Shown piece by piece: positions 1 through 10,428 of a stretch of DNA of 14,953 nucleotides. Below the pieces are notes generated by a model, which made no database searches, was not told the DNA's origin, and saw nothing but the letters and a program-made list of their open reading frames with translations. The stretch comes from Spongospora subterranea (taxonomy: Eukaryota > Endomyxa > Phytomyxea > Plasmodiophorida > Plasmodiophoridae). Each line of letters begins with the position of its first letter. The stretch's first letter is position 1. A program made the position numbers and the translations under genes. The DNA lies in contig OUQQ01000511.1 in assembly GCA_900404475.1 (NCBI GenBank), forward strand, positions 1 through 14,953, in the 5' to 3' direction.

Positions 1-165
1 GCAACCATTCCCGAAGACATCAGCTAAAGTTGCCAAGTCATCGCTGTCCATGTACTCGTAGTTTTTGATTAAAATATCAATTGCGTTTGCAACACGATCA
101 TCTTGAGGACTTAATAATAATGTCGCAATTCTTTGGAAGAATAGTGTCGAAGAATTCCAAATTTA
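1..165 (-). CDS. Possible 3'-running exon of an unidentified gene, cut by the left edge
   Basis: On the - strand one frame stays open from 165 down to base 1 (55 codons). It includes RVANAIDILIKNYEYMDSDD and then LATLADVFGNG, and leaves the window without a stop. The amino-acid mix is that of a soluble helical protein. A TAA lies in frame just upstream, so this would have to be an internal exon; a weak acceptor (CCAAAG) is visible near 139. I do not recognise the family. Its neighbour on the right is a reverse-transcriptase relic on the opposite strand, so it may belong to unrelated host sequence or to an element. Random opening over 55 codons is not negligible, hence the low confidence. Confidence 0.28.
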
Positions 166-201
166 ATTATGTATTGATTTGATGCGCTGGGTGTTAACTA
201 A

Positions 202-648
202 CAACTATTTTCAATGTGCCAGAAAATCAAAGGAGCGGCAATGGGAGGCAACGCCTCTGGAGTATTCACTGATCTTGTCTTGATAGCATTAGAGACACAC
301 AATCTTCCTAAAGTATCAAAAGAACATGAAACAGTTTGATACAGAAGATATCGCGATGATATTCTTATCGTTGAAGAGTCTCTGAAAAGTGCTAACGCCA
401 TTACAGACCACCTGAATGGGGCCGACATGTTGACTTTTGGTGACGCTCGAACTATTCGATGACGTATTGATACCCCAGGTCTCAGCAAATTTGCCGTCAA
501 GTCAACTGCGAGGAATTTCAACAAAAAATCGACTCCATTCACAGAACGTCAACGAGTTGAACTCGAATTAACGACTAATGTGGACAGTTTTCTCGTGAAC
601 GGTTTGCACCGTGGACCACATCCCGATATGATTGCGATCCCCGCAAAG
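202..648 (+). pseudogene. Reverse-transcriptase palm fragment, interrupted
   Basis: One + frame runs from 202 to the TGA at 649 and is broken only by TGA at 337 and TGA at 460. The first segment contains GAAMGGNASGVFTDLVLIAL, which resembles RT motif B (G-x-x-M-G-x-x-x-S/A, then A/T-D-L and hydrophobics). About 20 codons later comes YRRYRDDILIV, which resembles motif C, the Y-x-D-D catalytic box, with Arg at the x position. The order and spacing of the two motifs fit an RT palm such as those of Penelope-like or other retroelements, but the clade cannot be set from this fragment. Finger and thumb regions are not visible and there is no intact start. The segment after 460 is not recognised. I read it as a dead insertion upstream of the G-alpha gene. 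A 345-nt open frame on the opposite strand (198-542) is probably its antisense shadow. Confidence 0.45.
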
Positions 649-769
649 TGACAAGACCGATCAAAAGTTGTACCTGTAGTATCATCAATGAAATTAGTAG
701 GACCAATATTGACCGAAAGGCAATCTTGATAACGAGATTGAGACCCCGGATTTCAACGGGGCCGCTTAA

Positions 770-2169
770 ATGGGCTGCGGCCTGAGTCGGATCCATGACG
801 AATCCACCTACACCAAATGCATAACCGTGCTAGTATTGGGTGAGTGCATTCTGGCGATAACGCGAAATGCTGTTATGAGTTTCGAGCAGGTTCAAAATCA
901 TCCGGGAAGACGACCATGATCCGGAGAACGGAAATGCTGTTTCGAAAGTATGATGAATCGGGACGATTGGCATTAATATCTACAATACGCTCCGTAATTT
1001 TTGAGGAACTACTGGCTGTCTGCGATATCGCATCCGACGCAGCCGCATTGACACCAAACCTGGTGAACGCAAAGCACGCCGCGTTCGTCGATAGTTTAGA
1101 AAGAGAGCCTGGATTAAATCAGGAAGGTCTGAATAATGTTGATCGATGAGCATAGTGTAAATTTAAAACGGTGTTTTGATTCCGAGATGTTTCAACTTGT
1201 GTAAGATAAAGTTAATGAATGCAATTTTTAGCGGCGACGATGGTAGATTCAATGTACCGTAGCGGTGCTTTACAGGCGTTTTACAATGCGGCAGAAGTAG
1301 AGCCAATATCTGGCGATTTGACATTGTAACTACAATGTCAATACAACAATATATATCCAAAGCTGATAAATGTTGGTGATAAAGTGTTAGGGACGCGGCC
1401 GTCAGAGCAAGCGAGGTCCTCTATGTTCCGACAGATAAAGATATATTGTTATGCCAATGGAGCACCCGTGGCATACATTTCAAAGACTGCCCCGTATCTT
1501 CCAAATCATGTATCCGATTTATTGACGTTGGCGGCAGTGAGCAAGAACAGAAAAAGTGGATTGAGGCAATTCATATCCCACACAATGAAATCGTCTTCGT
1601 ATTACCGCTCGATTCAATTTTACGATTTAGGTACGTAAACTGCAATGTGTTTGAGGAATAACTAACTCGGTTCTAGCGTAAATGGAAACAGCTGTTTCCT
1701 CGATGAGCTGACTTTGCTCAGGCGGCTTCTGTCGCTGAACGAGATAAAATCTTCGAAAATCGTGGTATTCCTCACGAAACGGGATAGATTAGAACAATTG
1801 GCGACGCCTGAGCGTCTGGTCGCCGCCAGGAATAAGCTTCCAGGTGGGGATGTTGTTCCATCCGTGTCTCGATTGCCAAAACAGTTTGCCTTTCTGCACA
1901 GTGGAGTTCGCCGACATGTCGAGCTCCAAAGACGCTATAGCTTTAATCGAAAAATCGATCGAAACAATATATAATGAATGTAACGTCGTATATAAGAGAT
2001 CATGTAAGGAAACGAAATATACATCAGTCGCGTGTGTTTACGTTACTGAGATGGCAATGTGTGCTGGGCTGCGCCATGTTCAGGTCTGTTTGATAGCGTT
2101 GGGTCGGAGGTGAAAACGACCGCAACCATCCAGCGTATCATTGACGAATATCTACTGAATAAACCATAA
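770..2169 (+). CDS. Divergent heterotrimeric G-protein alpha subunit
   Basis: Guanine-nucleotide-binding signalling switch expected at the inner face of the plasma membrane. Exons: 770-839, 890-1126, 1232-1325, 1391-1630, 1677-1843, 1902-2083, 2134-2169; together 1026 nt, 341 residues, close to the usual 350. Every junction is GT-AG and keeps phase. A TAA stands in frame directly before the ATG, which fixes the start. The N-terminus MGCGLS has the Gly2 myristoylation and Cys3 palmitoylation pattern. The P-loop is GSKSSGKT (residues 24-31). YVPTDKDILL matches the family Y-x-PT-x-x-D-I-L segment; it is followed by QWSTRGI (156-162) at switch I and DVGGSEQEQKKW (179-190) at switch II. G4 is TKRD (247-250) and G5 is TEMA (318-321). 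Oddities: the switch-I catalytic Arg is Gln156, the switch-II catalytic Gln is Ser183, the second P-loop Gly is Lys26, and both termini are short. Partners and receptor are unknown. The gene is convergent with the M16 gene. Confidence 0.93.
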
Positions 2170-2479
2170 TTAATATTGCTTTAATGGAAAGAGGAACGAA
2201 CCAGTATGTGCTATTGATGGTGATCTTTTACAGAATGAACGAGACAAGTCGCCGGTATGGATGAGGACAGACTGAGTCCGTCAAATCACAGAAAAAAGAC
2301 ATGAAAGTCATAAAATTCGGCAGTTTGGCCGTGTGTGAACAATTTCACTGGCTAAGCTTGGCTACAACGATGAGCTATCATTGGCATAAACAAGCACAGT
2401 TCACCAAGACAAAAGAATATCAATTTAACGCATCGGATTAGGGAGATGGCTGTATATATAATCAAGGATTTTGCATTGA
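2170..2479. other. Convergent 3' intergenic spacer
   Basis: These 310 bp separate the stop codons of the G-alpha gene (+) and the M16 gene (-), so both 3' untranslated regions must lie here and may overlap. I see no AATAAA on the expected side of either gene. A small stem (TGA-GGAC with GTCC-g-TCA, 2262-2283) is present but has no assigned role. No gene is seen. Confidence 0.75.
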
Positions 2480-5400
2480 TCAATGGTTAAAATAAGCGTC
2501 AGGTTCAGTTTGCACTAATGAGATTCCAAATTCCTTGAAACCAGTGCATATGTCGGAGACAAACGTAGTTCCAGTTACGATAACCAAACGGTTATGCGGA
2601 GCCTCGAACGACGGCATCACATACCTCGACAACACCGTTAGCAACTCCTCTTTTGTCACATGCTGAACCTGAATACGCGAAAACAGGTAAGCCAAACACG
2701 ACACAGCTGCAGAATAGTGTAGCGTTTCGAAAGTTTGGAACTGTGTTGAAACTGACAGCAGAAATTGTTTGTTAAAACCCGCAAAATATCGCGGAACTGC
2801 GAACAAACGTTTGATAAAGGAAAAGATTCAAGCAGTTGCGTGAAAAATATGAATCCCAATGGTTTCACCTTTTTGAGAAGACATTTTTGATAATCGCTGC
2901 CAAGACCGCGCAGAGAGTCATCCAAATGTTCACGGGCAGCAGAGAAGGCATTATCTCGAGATCTGGCAAGAAACTATCGATGCCCTTTCACTAAAAAGTC
3001 GAGAAAACAACTTACGACACGATTTCGAACGACAGCGAAGAGCGCGCAGCTTGTAGGGCAACGTCCGAGATGGCGCTTGTACCGCCGGACACAAGCTCGC
3101 GGACAACGTTGCGTGCCTCGCCATAAGCGGCGACGACATTTGTCGCTTTGAAAAGCGTGCACACCATTAATCCAGATTCGAAATCAGCAGATAAGCCATA
3201 GCTATAGCTGTACCCAGCACCGCGAATACGCTTCCACAGCGGGCCCTCGCAAGCGGTGATGTATTCCAACGCCAATCTGACTGCCGGAACGCATTCGGCG
3301 TCGAATGATGCTGGTAAAACGGCACCTGTTACCAAACAATTAGACACAATACTGGAAGAAAGAAATTAAGGCTCAAGCGAACGAATTGGTCAGCACAAAG
3401 AAACAGGATCAGAACTGGTTTGTTGAACATTGTAGAAATTGAGACGATAGACACAGATTCAAATGAAGAAATGAAAATACAAGTGACAGAACGATAGGAA
3501 CTAAACCTGTTTGATATAGGTACGAAGTCTCAAGGCCTGCAACGACAATGGCGACAGGAGCACGACCTTCGCCAGGGCTCTGGAAAAGACCTTAGCGACA
3601 TGCATTACGCAAATCTAGCGGTTTTATAAAACAACCTTGCAGGACAGAAGGTACCGATTCGAGAATGGGAATGGAAGAGCCATCTTAGTGATTGGCAACC
3701 CTGAAAACGCGGTGAGTTTTGCGAGCTAGCCACTCGCCCAAATGTATTGGTGACAGGAACAAAAAAAAACTATAAAAGGCATTCATAACGATGACAATAT
3801 TGCCGGTTATGTGACAGTACAAGAAGAGATGTTTGAATGACGCGAGAGGAGTATCCAATGCATTGGATAACGCAAAAAAGGAAAATGTATTGAACCTTTG
3901 ATTAACAAAAACCTACCTTCAAAAGCTGCGCGCCAGGGTTCAACAATTTTTTCATGGCGAGTGACATCCAAGGAAACATGGAACATGGCATTGGATGACA
4001 AATAATTTTGCAGCTTTACCAATTCCGCAACGACCGAGTCAGGAGCAGAATCAAGATCGGATAAAACCCGGGATAGGAAACGATCCTATCAGGGGCAAAA
4101 CATGTTTATGATTGACCATACATCACTAAAAATACTGCAAATGAGCAAAAAGAATAAAACGGCTAATTCTGAATTTTTGACAGGTATTCGGTGACGCAAC
4201 ATGGTGATCACTCGGGAAAACAGAAACCAGGGGGTCTGAAACCGTCTTTGTAAGGAGAGGAGACAAATAGAAAGAGGGAGTGAAACGTGACAAATTTGTA
4301 CTTGTTGAAACATCGATGTGGTAACGTGATTTGAGGTCATCTCGAAATTCTCGACATGAATGGCAGCGACTGCTATTCTGTTTCCTTTCCGCTTCAACGA
4401 CGCTATTGAACTGCATTACGTTAGAAAAAGCAGCAATACTGATAAGAATGAAACTCGTTAGACAGAATGACACCCCAAACTTAACCCCGCGATTGGTCTA
4501 CACGAAAAAATATCCCAAAACTGATATCCAAGTGAAACATGTTTGTAACTTCTCGTGCCTATGCAAACGTGTGCAGACAATACGAATGCGATCGGGGTTG
4601 AAAACGACTCCTGTCATAACTGAGAAACAAGGACGATCAACAGCAGCATCAAAAAAGACGCGAGGAATCATTACATGTCCGCATCCAGTTGACAGCAGTG
4701 GTGTAGGTGGTCTCTGGAAATTTTAGCCCAAGCTGAAACGACTGCGAGAAGGAGCCACACGAAAATGGGGCTGAAACAAGCTTAATTCCAGACTGACAAA
4801 AGAAACATATTTGTAGGTGTTGGAAAAAGCAAAAAATATGGGTATATTAAATGGCGAAGTTGAGGAATCCCTCTTGAAGGCGTAAAGCAAATTCCGACCC
4901 AAAAAAATATATGGAAATAACGTACAAGACGAGCTGCCGGTGTGCGCGACCCATGAAACGGCCTGTTGGTCAAGCATCGTAATCACATCGTGAAGCGCAA
5001 TAACATTGTTTCCCTACATTAGAGCAATTAGAAAACAAAGCATAAAGCGTTGTCAAGCTCCAGGCTGTACGGGAAAGAGACGAACGTCACTTTCAAAGAT
5101 GAGCTCAGCATAAAGTTCAAGTAAAAAGCGCTGCTCCAGTGGCAAAGTCTCCGTAGAACAGATCGTGGTCAGTTCAACAAATCGAGTCGGAATACTATCG
5201 CAGATGAGAGAGAACGGCAATGACGAAAGCTGTTTCGATAGGTGCGAAGTTTCGAATCCGACATTGCTGGCCGAAACAAGTGGAACAAGCTCAACCTACG
5301 CAAAGTTGAGTTACGTAGAGAAGAATGAATAAAAAAAAGCATTGATATGATTAAAGAAACGTTTGTACGAAAAATATACTTTTGAGATATCAGGGACAAT

Positions 5401-8400
5401 GAACGACTCGAGCAAGGAAACAGGGGATGGAACGGCGTTTGCTTGCTCTGCCAACGCCAGTTTAGCACCACAGGACGCCAGACCACCAGGCCCAAGATGA
5501 GAAATCTGCTCCTCTATTCTCTTACATTCGAACCGATCCATGTCAACCGAAAGACCTAATACAAAATTGGCCTTCAAGCATACGAAAATATGGGACATAT
5601 CAGAGAAACGCGCTAACGCCATAAAACTACAGGATTACACACAAACGCAATCACGGAATTTTTTCAAAGTGTGAATTTGTTGAACGGAAGAAAAAAGCGA
5701 CTTTGCAATGAACCGACAGAAAGGTGCAAGCTTCGTACCTGAAGATGGACGGCCAATAACCGTAACATGCGGAGCGTCAATAATGGAGTCGTTTAGAATT
5801 GAAATCCAAAAATTCGTTGTTGCAGCCTGCAGCTCCAGCAAAAGACTGTCCGCCTGCAACTCCGAGGAGATATCTGAAGCATCACCATAAAGGAATACCT
5901 GGTAATTGAGTTCAGCATCATGCAAAAATTTACGGAAGGGAAGGGAGAACAAAGCGGATTGTGAGGAAAGGAAAACGTGTTTTTTCAAAAAAAGCAGTTG
6001 ACCTCGATGGACTTTCCAGCAAGAAACTCGTGTGCTTGCTCCTGTAACACAGGTAAAAAAATGGAATGCATCCCACAAAGTCAGAACTCAACCTCCAGCG
6101 TGACATAAAATTCGCGGATGCTCTTGCCGACCAAACGCCGCATTCTCTGCAAAAATACCACAGCGTAAGATTTAACAAATTGAAAACGCCAAGATACAAA
6201 CCTCGATATCGAATGTTGTTGGGTCCCGTTGAATACTTTTCAGCACTTCGAACATGCGTGGAGCAACTTGGTCCACACTACACCAAACAATGGAATAAAA
6301 AAGAAGATACACTCACCAGTTGCTAAAAACTGTTTCTCTCAATTTTGACAATCTGAATTGTCTGGTGAGTAAAACGTACGTTTCGGTATTGGCGTCGGTA
6401 AACGAAACGTGCAGTAAGGTTGTTGAAAACTCGTTCAAACCGGCATCAATGTTGGCACAGAGTGGTTCGTCGCATTCAATCAAGGCCTTCTGAAGCGGCG
6501 CAAGGGCTGCATTATGTGATCAAAATTATGGACGAGCTCGTGATCACAACAACATGTTTGAAAAAAACAGTTGAAAAACAGCAAACCATGACATCATATC
6601 GAAAATATGTGTAAAAAATTCCAGCGCAACAAATGCAGAACCTCCACAAGAATGATGATGAAGTGACATCTCATTGGTTTCTATATTTACGTACGAGACT
6701 CTGATAGGTACCGCCATAACAGTGTGAGCGCCAACTTCTGCTTGAGATTACCCCATTTCGGTCCTGCGACGCAAGCAGGTACACAACTTAGCGAACACAA
6801 AACCACTACAGGACAGCACAACCGCTCAGTACCTGTCCACGCGACCGTAACTGTGCCGACAGATTCCTAATTTGAACCAATTCGACTCAAAATTCCATCG
6901 AACACTATGCAGAATGAAAACCACATGCCATTGTACAGAAATGCATGTTTATGTGTAAAAAAGAACACAAAAAATGGATAACGTCATGACCTCAACAATT
7001 CGCCATTTGTGCAGCAGTAACAGAAACGATAAAGTAAAGTGAGTTGAGCATTTCATCTCAAACTTACATCATCTGTTGGGAAGTAAACGACCTGTTCAGT
7101 TGTTTGAAGTGGAGGAACAGACTGCCGCCATGAGCGCTCAGGCGACGTGACAGCTCCAACTTAGAGGACAGTTAGAAAACAGAAGATGCGCCTCGACAAA
7201 ACGGGTCTTACATTTTCGGCAAACCTTATCTATAAATGGTGTTAGAACAGTAAATAACTCCTCACGGTTTACCATCCCAGTGATTATGAGACACCTGCAG
7301 AACGTGTTATTGCGCTGGATCCGGCAAACATATGTTTGAATGCGCAAAAAAAAATACGAAAAAACAAAACAAACGCATCAGCTTCAGCGAAAAAACAATA
7401 ATTATTTGCGTAAGCTATCAGAAGCAACACTGAGTCTTCACTGACAGATTTTCTGGGCGGTAATGCTGAGAATGATATTGACGAATGGTATCAGCAGTTA
7501 ATTCACGAATGTCATGCAAGAGACCTCCGGTTTCCGATGAATATCCTGCAAACACTGTTGAAGAAGATAAAACCGCAAATTACAGCCGGGAAACACATGA
7601 AAACTATGGAGTCTGGAATAAAACTGGGAGACACTAACGAACCAGAAATGTACATGATAAGAAAGTCACGCGTTACCATGCTTGGGATAGCACAACCGAT
7701 GCAAAGCTAAGGAGGTTCGTGAGGCGCACGTGTTTTCGCGCGCCTGCATTTCGCAATAGACAACCCCGGCGCTGAACTCAAAAGTTCATACACGAAAATA
7801 TGAAAGTAGAAGTAATTACTTTTGACCAGATTCTGTGATATGGTGAACTTCGGTGACGAACCCGGCGTCTGTGATCGTGGGGAACAAGATGTGATCCAAA
7901 TACACAGGTAGCAGCGCAAGGAACCCTTCGGATCCGGCCGTTGTCAAAGTATAGGCTGTGTGGTCCGTCGCCGTCCATGCATTTGTGCCTAAACATTGTT
8001 GATGTTTACAGAACATAATCATATTGACGATCACCTTGGGACATGTTCCGGTTGGCGAGTTCGTCCAAAATTCCCTTATACGGATAATCTTCAGACCTTT
8101 TCCATGATTGGGCTCAGTATTAGCGTCATGAGACAGCGTCACGAATCGTTTACCCGAGAAATATTAGGTGCTCGAGCGTATGCGGACATCTACGACGATT
8201 GTTTTAAATCAGCATCTTAACGAATGTTAGAAAAATTGCCAGAGAACAAGTCTTGAACACAATCTGTTCAAGATGCCACAGCAAATCGAGGGAAAAGACG
8301 CAAAAAAGTAATTGATGGTCACGAATTAGATATAAAAGACGCTGGCTGCTGAGAAGAAAACAAAACAAAACAGAAAAAACCATACCCATCGTCACGATTC

Positions 8401-8564
8401 GATTCTGTGGCAAGGGCAAACACACCGTTGACTAGTGGCCCTTGTATTGGGGACATTACCACCGTCAAACCGGTGACGCTGCAACGATAGACGCAGACAT
8501 TAGGAACGGGACCGCCGTTCTGCTGCGACTTCGAACTGGCTTCGGCAATACAACGGAAAACCAT
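2480..8564 (-). CDS. M16-family zinc metallopeptidase (C05D11.1/YOL098C-like)
   Basis: Large insulinase-type peptidase predicted to cleave peptides inside a closed chamber. Exons (descending): 8564-8386, 8189-8154, 8096-8035, 7988-7820, 7771-7677, 7545-7446, 7294-7212, 7159-7068, 6866-6833, 6763-6695, 6506-6380, 6277-6202, 6146-6093, 6041-6003, 5898-5739, 5555-5380, 5295-5071, 5013-4926, 4770-4675, 4619-4550, 4410-4302, 4085-3917, 3700-3636, 3579-3524, 3351-3016, 2962-2869, 2668-2480. They sum to 3048 nt, 1015 residues, the usual size of about 1000. An in-frame TAA at 8577-8579 supports the ATG. The zinc motif HTLEH is at 63-67 and the likely third ligand is Glu156 in VVYCEMQ. Other family blocks: TNAWTATDHTAYTLTTAG, GYSSETGGLLHDIRELT, RPENLCLIITG, and in the C-terminal half EGPLWKRIRGAGYSYSYG. 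All 26 introns are GT-AG (46-216 nt). Least certain junctions are at 3524/3351 (donor GTACCT chosen to hold frame), 4550/4410 and 6003/5898. No clear targeting peptide is seen. Confidence 0.94.
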
Positions 8565-9121
8565 TTTGGTGTGAAATTAGCGGCGATTTTGATTGATAAA
8601 CTGGAAAAAATGATACTGTGGTGTTTAAGTCCGAGAGGGAATGAAGTAGTTTCCCTTCAGCGCAGCCTTTCCTACAGCAATCACCGTGTTGAATCGGATG
8701 GACAAAAAATTCTGCCCGGTTTGCTCCATCCCCACATCATCACAATGACTCCGATCTTCGTCTCGTCTCTAGCGGAACAGCGTAGGCAACAAAGAATAAC
8801 GTCCTTCGTGTATTTTGAATTTGATTTCGGATTTCTTGTTCCTGTTGTTTATTTGCACTTGACCTGGTGCATTGGGTGGTTTTGTGTATTGGGTGATCAA
8901 CCTCGTAGCAGTGACGCTTCTGGCCTGGACGAGGGACCGGATAACCCGTCATGAACGCTCCGGTTTTGTCCACCGACACTTTGCCCACAATTGTGTACAT
9001 CTGTTGCCTTGCCGCGTTGAACGAGCTGTATTTGCTCCCACGATTACGAGTATATGATGACTGTTAATGGTCGTGACCCGATGTGATCACTGACCCCCAA
9101 TTGTCATGAAGGGCATTCACA
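8565..9121. other. Gene-free stretch upstream of the M16 gene
   Basis: This should hold the M16 promoter and 5' leader (reading leftward), but no clear TATA or other core element is visible. An 86-codon open frame on the - strand (8740-9000, beginning MYTIVGKVSVDKTGAF and preceded by CAACAG, which could be a splice acceptor) has no recognised relatives and no supported continuation. A splice into M16 exon 1 is blocked by the in-frame TAA at 8577-8579. The 170-codon + frame over 8442-8954 overlaps M16 exon 1 in antisense and has no family motif. Confidence 0.5.
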
Positions 9122-9194
9122 TTCTCATTCGTGATCTCACGAATGAGAAGGAGGCTCGGATCCATTCAATGAACAACGCACATTCGCGTTGTTC
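9122..9194. repeat. Two adjacent inverted repeats
   Basis: The first is a perfect palindrome with 13-nt arms (9122-9134 and 9137-9149) and a 2-nt centre, core TCTCATTCGTGA. The second has 9-nt arms GAACAACGC (9171-9179) and GCGTTGTTC (9186-9194) with a 6-nt loop. Only 21 nt separate them, and they sit directly before the left end of the homology shared by the two F-box/ankyrin relics. They could form cruciforms or mark a break point; function is unknown. Confidence 0.85.
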
Positions 9195-9195
9195 C

Positions 9196-10428
9196 TTAAT
9201 GGCGATGCAGACAGATGACGACAAATTCAGCATTTTGTACCGTTCTCGTGCCAATTTTTACAGGAAGAAACGTGACTGGTACTCACAATATAAACCATGA
9301 GCCGTTTTGACACAATGATAAATGATATTTTTGGGTGTTCACTATTCAGAGTCGGCGTGATCGAAAGTCACTCGACCGAAAATTTAATGTCGCCGATAGT
9401 ATCGTAGGCGACCGCATCGGCGCCGACTGCTATGGGCAACGACGCTGATGAACACAGCGTGTCATGATGTCATTGTTCGCTCTCATTTTCGAACAAAAGT
9501 TACCAACGAAAACCTGAGTTTTTTTCATTTTTCTCCGTTTTACTTTTGTCTGTCTGTTTTCACGTAGGCGTCAGCAGAATTGTTGGGAAATTTATTTTTA
9601 CGCCAGATGGTCAACAGATGTTATAGCCCTCAAACTGAGTCAATTTTTGTTATAGGTAATCAATCGTGTTTCATTTGCACTGGTATTCAGAATGTCGTGA
9701 GATGTTGTCCATCCCCTTTGGTGAAACCAGCGAATTTTCCTTTTTTCTAGAACGTCGTTCCCTTTCTTCCATTGATTGGTTGAAAGGCGTTTACAACACG
9801 GGGCGGACGTCGGTGCTCGTGACGAAGAGGTGGATAGGGCATGACTCAGTGCATCAAGTGAATGCGAGTACGACTCTCCCGAAATCGAGTCTGGAAAGAC
9901 TGAGTTTTTTCAGCGTGATAATTGGCGTTCTTCTCCTGAAATATGGGGCAGGCATTGCCGCCGCTGAAGACGATGGACGAATGGCGCTGATGAACGCTTC
10001 GATAAAGGACAGGTATTTATTTGCACTCCTTTGCAGTCGTTGATAGCCAGAGTTTACTGGCTGTTTTCGTTAATTTGCCCTGGCAATCACATAGTGTTCG
10101 ACAGAACTGTTGGAAAGTGGATCATTGACGAGACCGGTTATTGGCGACTGTTAAATCCCTCATAGCCTCAGCCTGAGTTAGGTTCTGTTATTGGATCGTG
10201 GTAGTCACATTGGGCAATGACATTAAGAACATTGTGTTTTCGAATTCCTGAAAATTGTCGATATCGGTGTTTCACACTCTGTGTTGATAGTGGCGAGGCT
10301 CTTGTATTTTTCTAGAACGTCGTTGCTTCCTCTTATATCTGTGTTTAACTTGGATTAGGGCTGATTTGGTTGAGGTGCTGTTGGAGCACGGGGCGGACAT
10401 CGCTGGACAGGACGAGAATGCTCAATAA
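9196..10428 (+). pseudogene. F-box/ankyrin gene relic, copy A
   Basis: Homologous along its length to copy B (11678-12715). It opens with a stretch containing RSRANFYRK (about 9241), which matches RSRAKFYRK in copy B; about 130 bp holding the F-box in copy B are missing here. A first ankyrin segment follows (about 9770-9867, HGADVGARDEE), then a 46-nt intron (9868-9913), an intact 99-nt ankyrin exon (9914-10012, LLLKYGAGIAAAEDDGR), a 346-nt intron and an end exon (10359-10428, LVEVLLEHGADIAGQDEN, then TAA). The first ankyrin segment has lost its acceptor, is out of frame at its start and carries a TGA. These lesions make a working product unlikely. In an intact relative, ankyrin repeats would bind a substrate and the F-box would link it to an SCF ubiquitin ligase. 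Confidence 0.7.

Noticed and set aside
198..542. 114-codon open frame on the - strand
   Set aside because: It is antisense to the frame with RT motifs B and C and shows no family signature of its own.
2256..2288. Hammerhead-ribozyme-like sequence (GATGAG, a GGAC/GTCC stem, then CAAA)
   Set aside because: The core does not match CUGAUGA and GAAA: the first bases differ and two additional bases sit after stem II; stems I and III are not evident.
5635..6078. 147-codon - strand frame as a separate gene
   Set aside because: Only its middle part (5739-5898) matches the M16 family; the ends cross clear acceptor and donor sites and read through introns.
8204..8425. A - strand frame containing WHLEQIVFK, which looked like a degenerate HxxEH zinc motif and suggested an inactive M16 pseudoenzyme
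   Set aside because: The true motif PHTLEH is intact in the 36-nt exon 8154-8189, joined in phase to exons 1 and 3; the WHLEQ stretch lies inside intron 1.
8442..8954. 170-codon open frame on the + strand
   Set aside because: It runs antisense through M16 exon 1, has no recognisable domain, and its composition changes along its length; likely a shadow.
9350..9428. Nested inverted repeats (AGTCGGCG/CGCCGACT and CGCCGAT/ATCGGCG)
   Set aside because: Arms of 7-8 nt at this spacing are expected by chance in sequence rich in CG steps; no further support.
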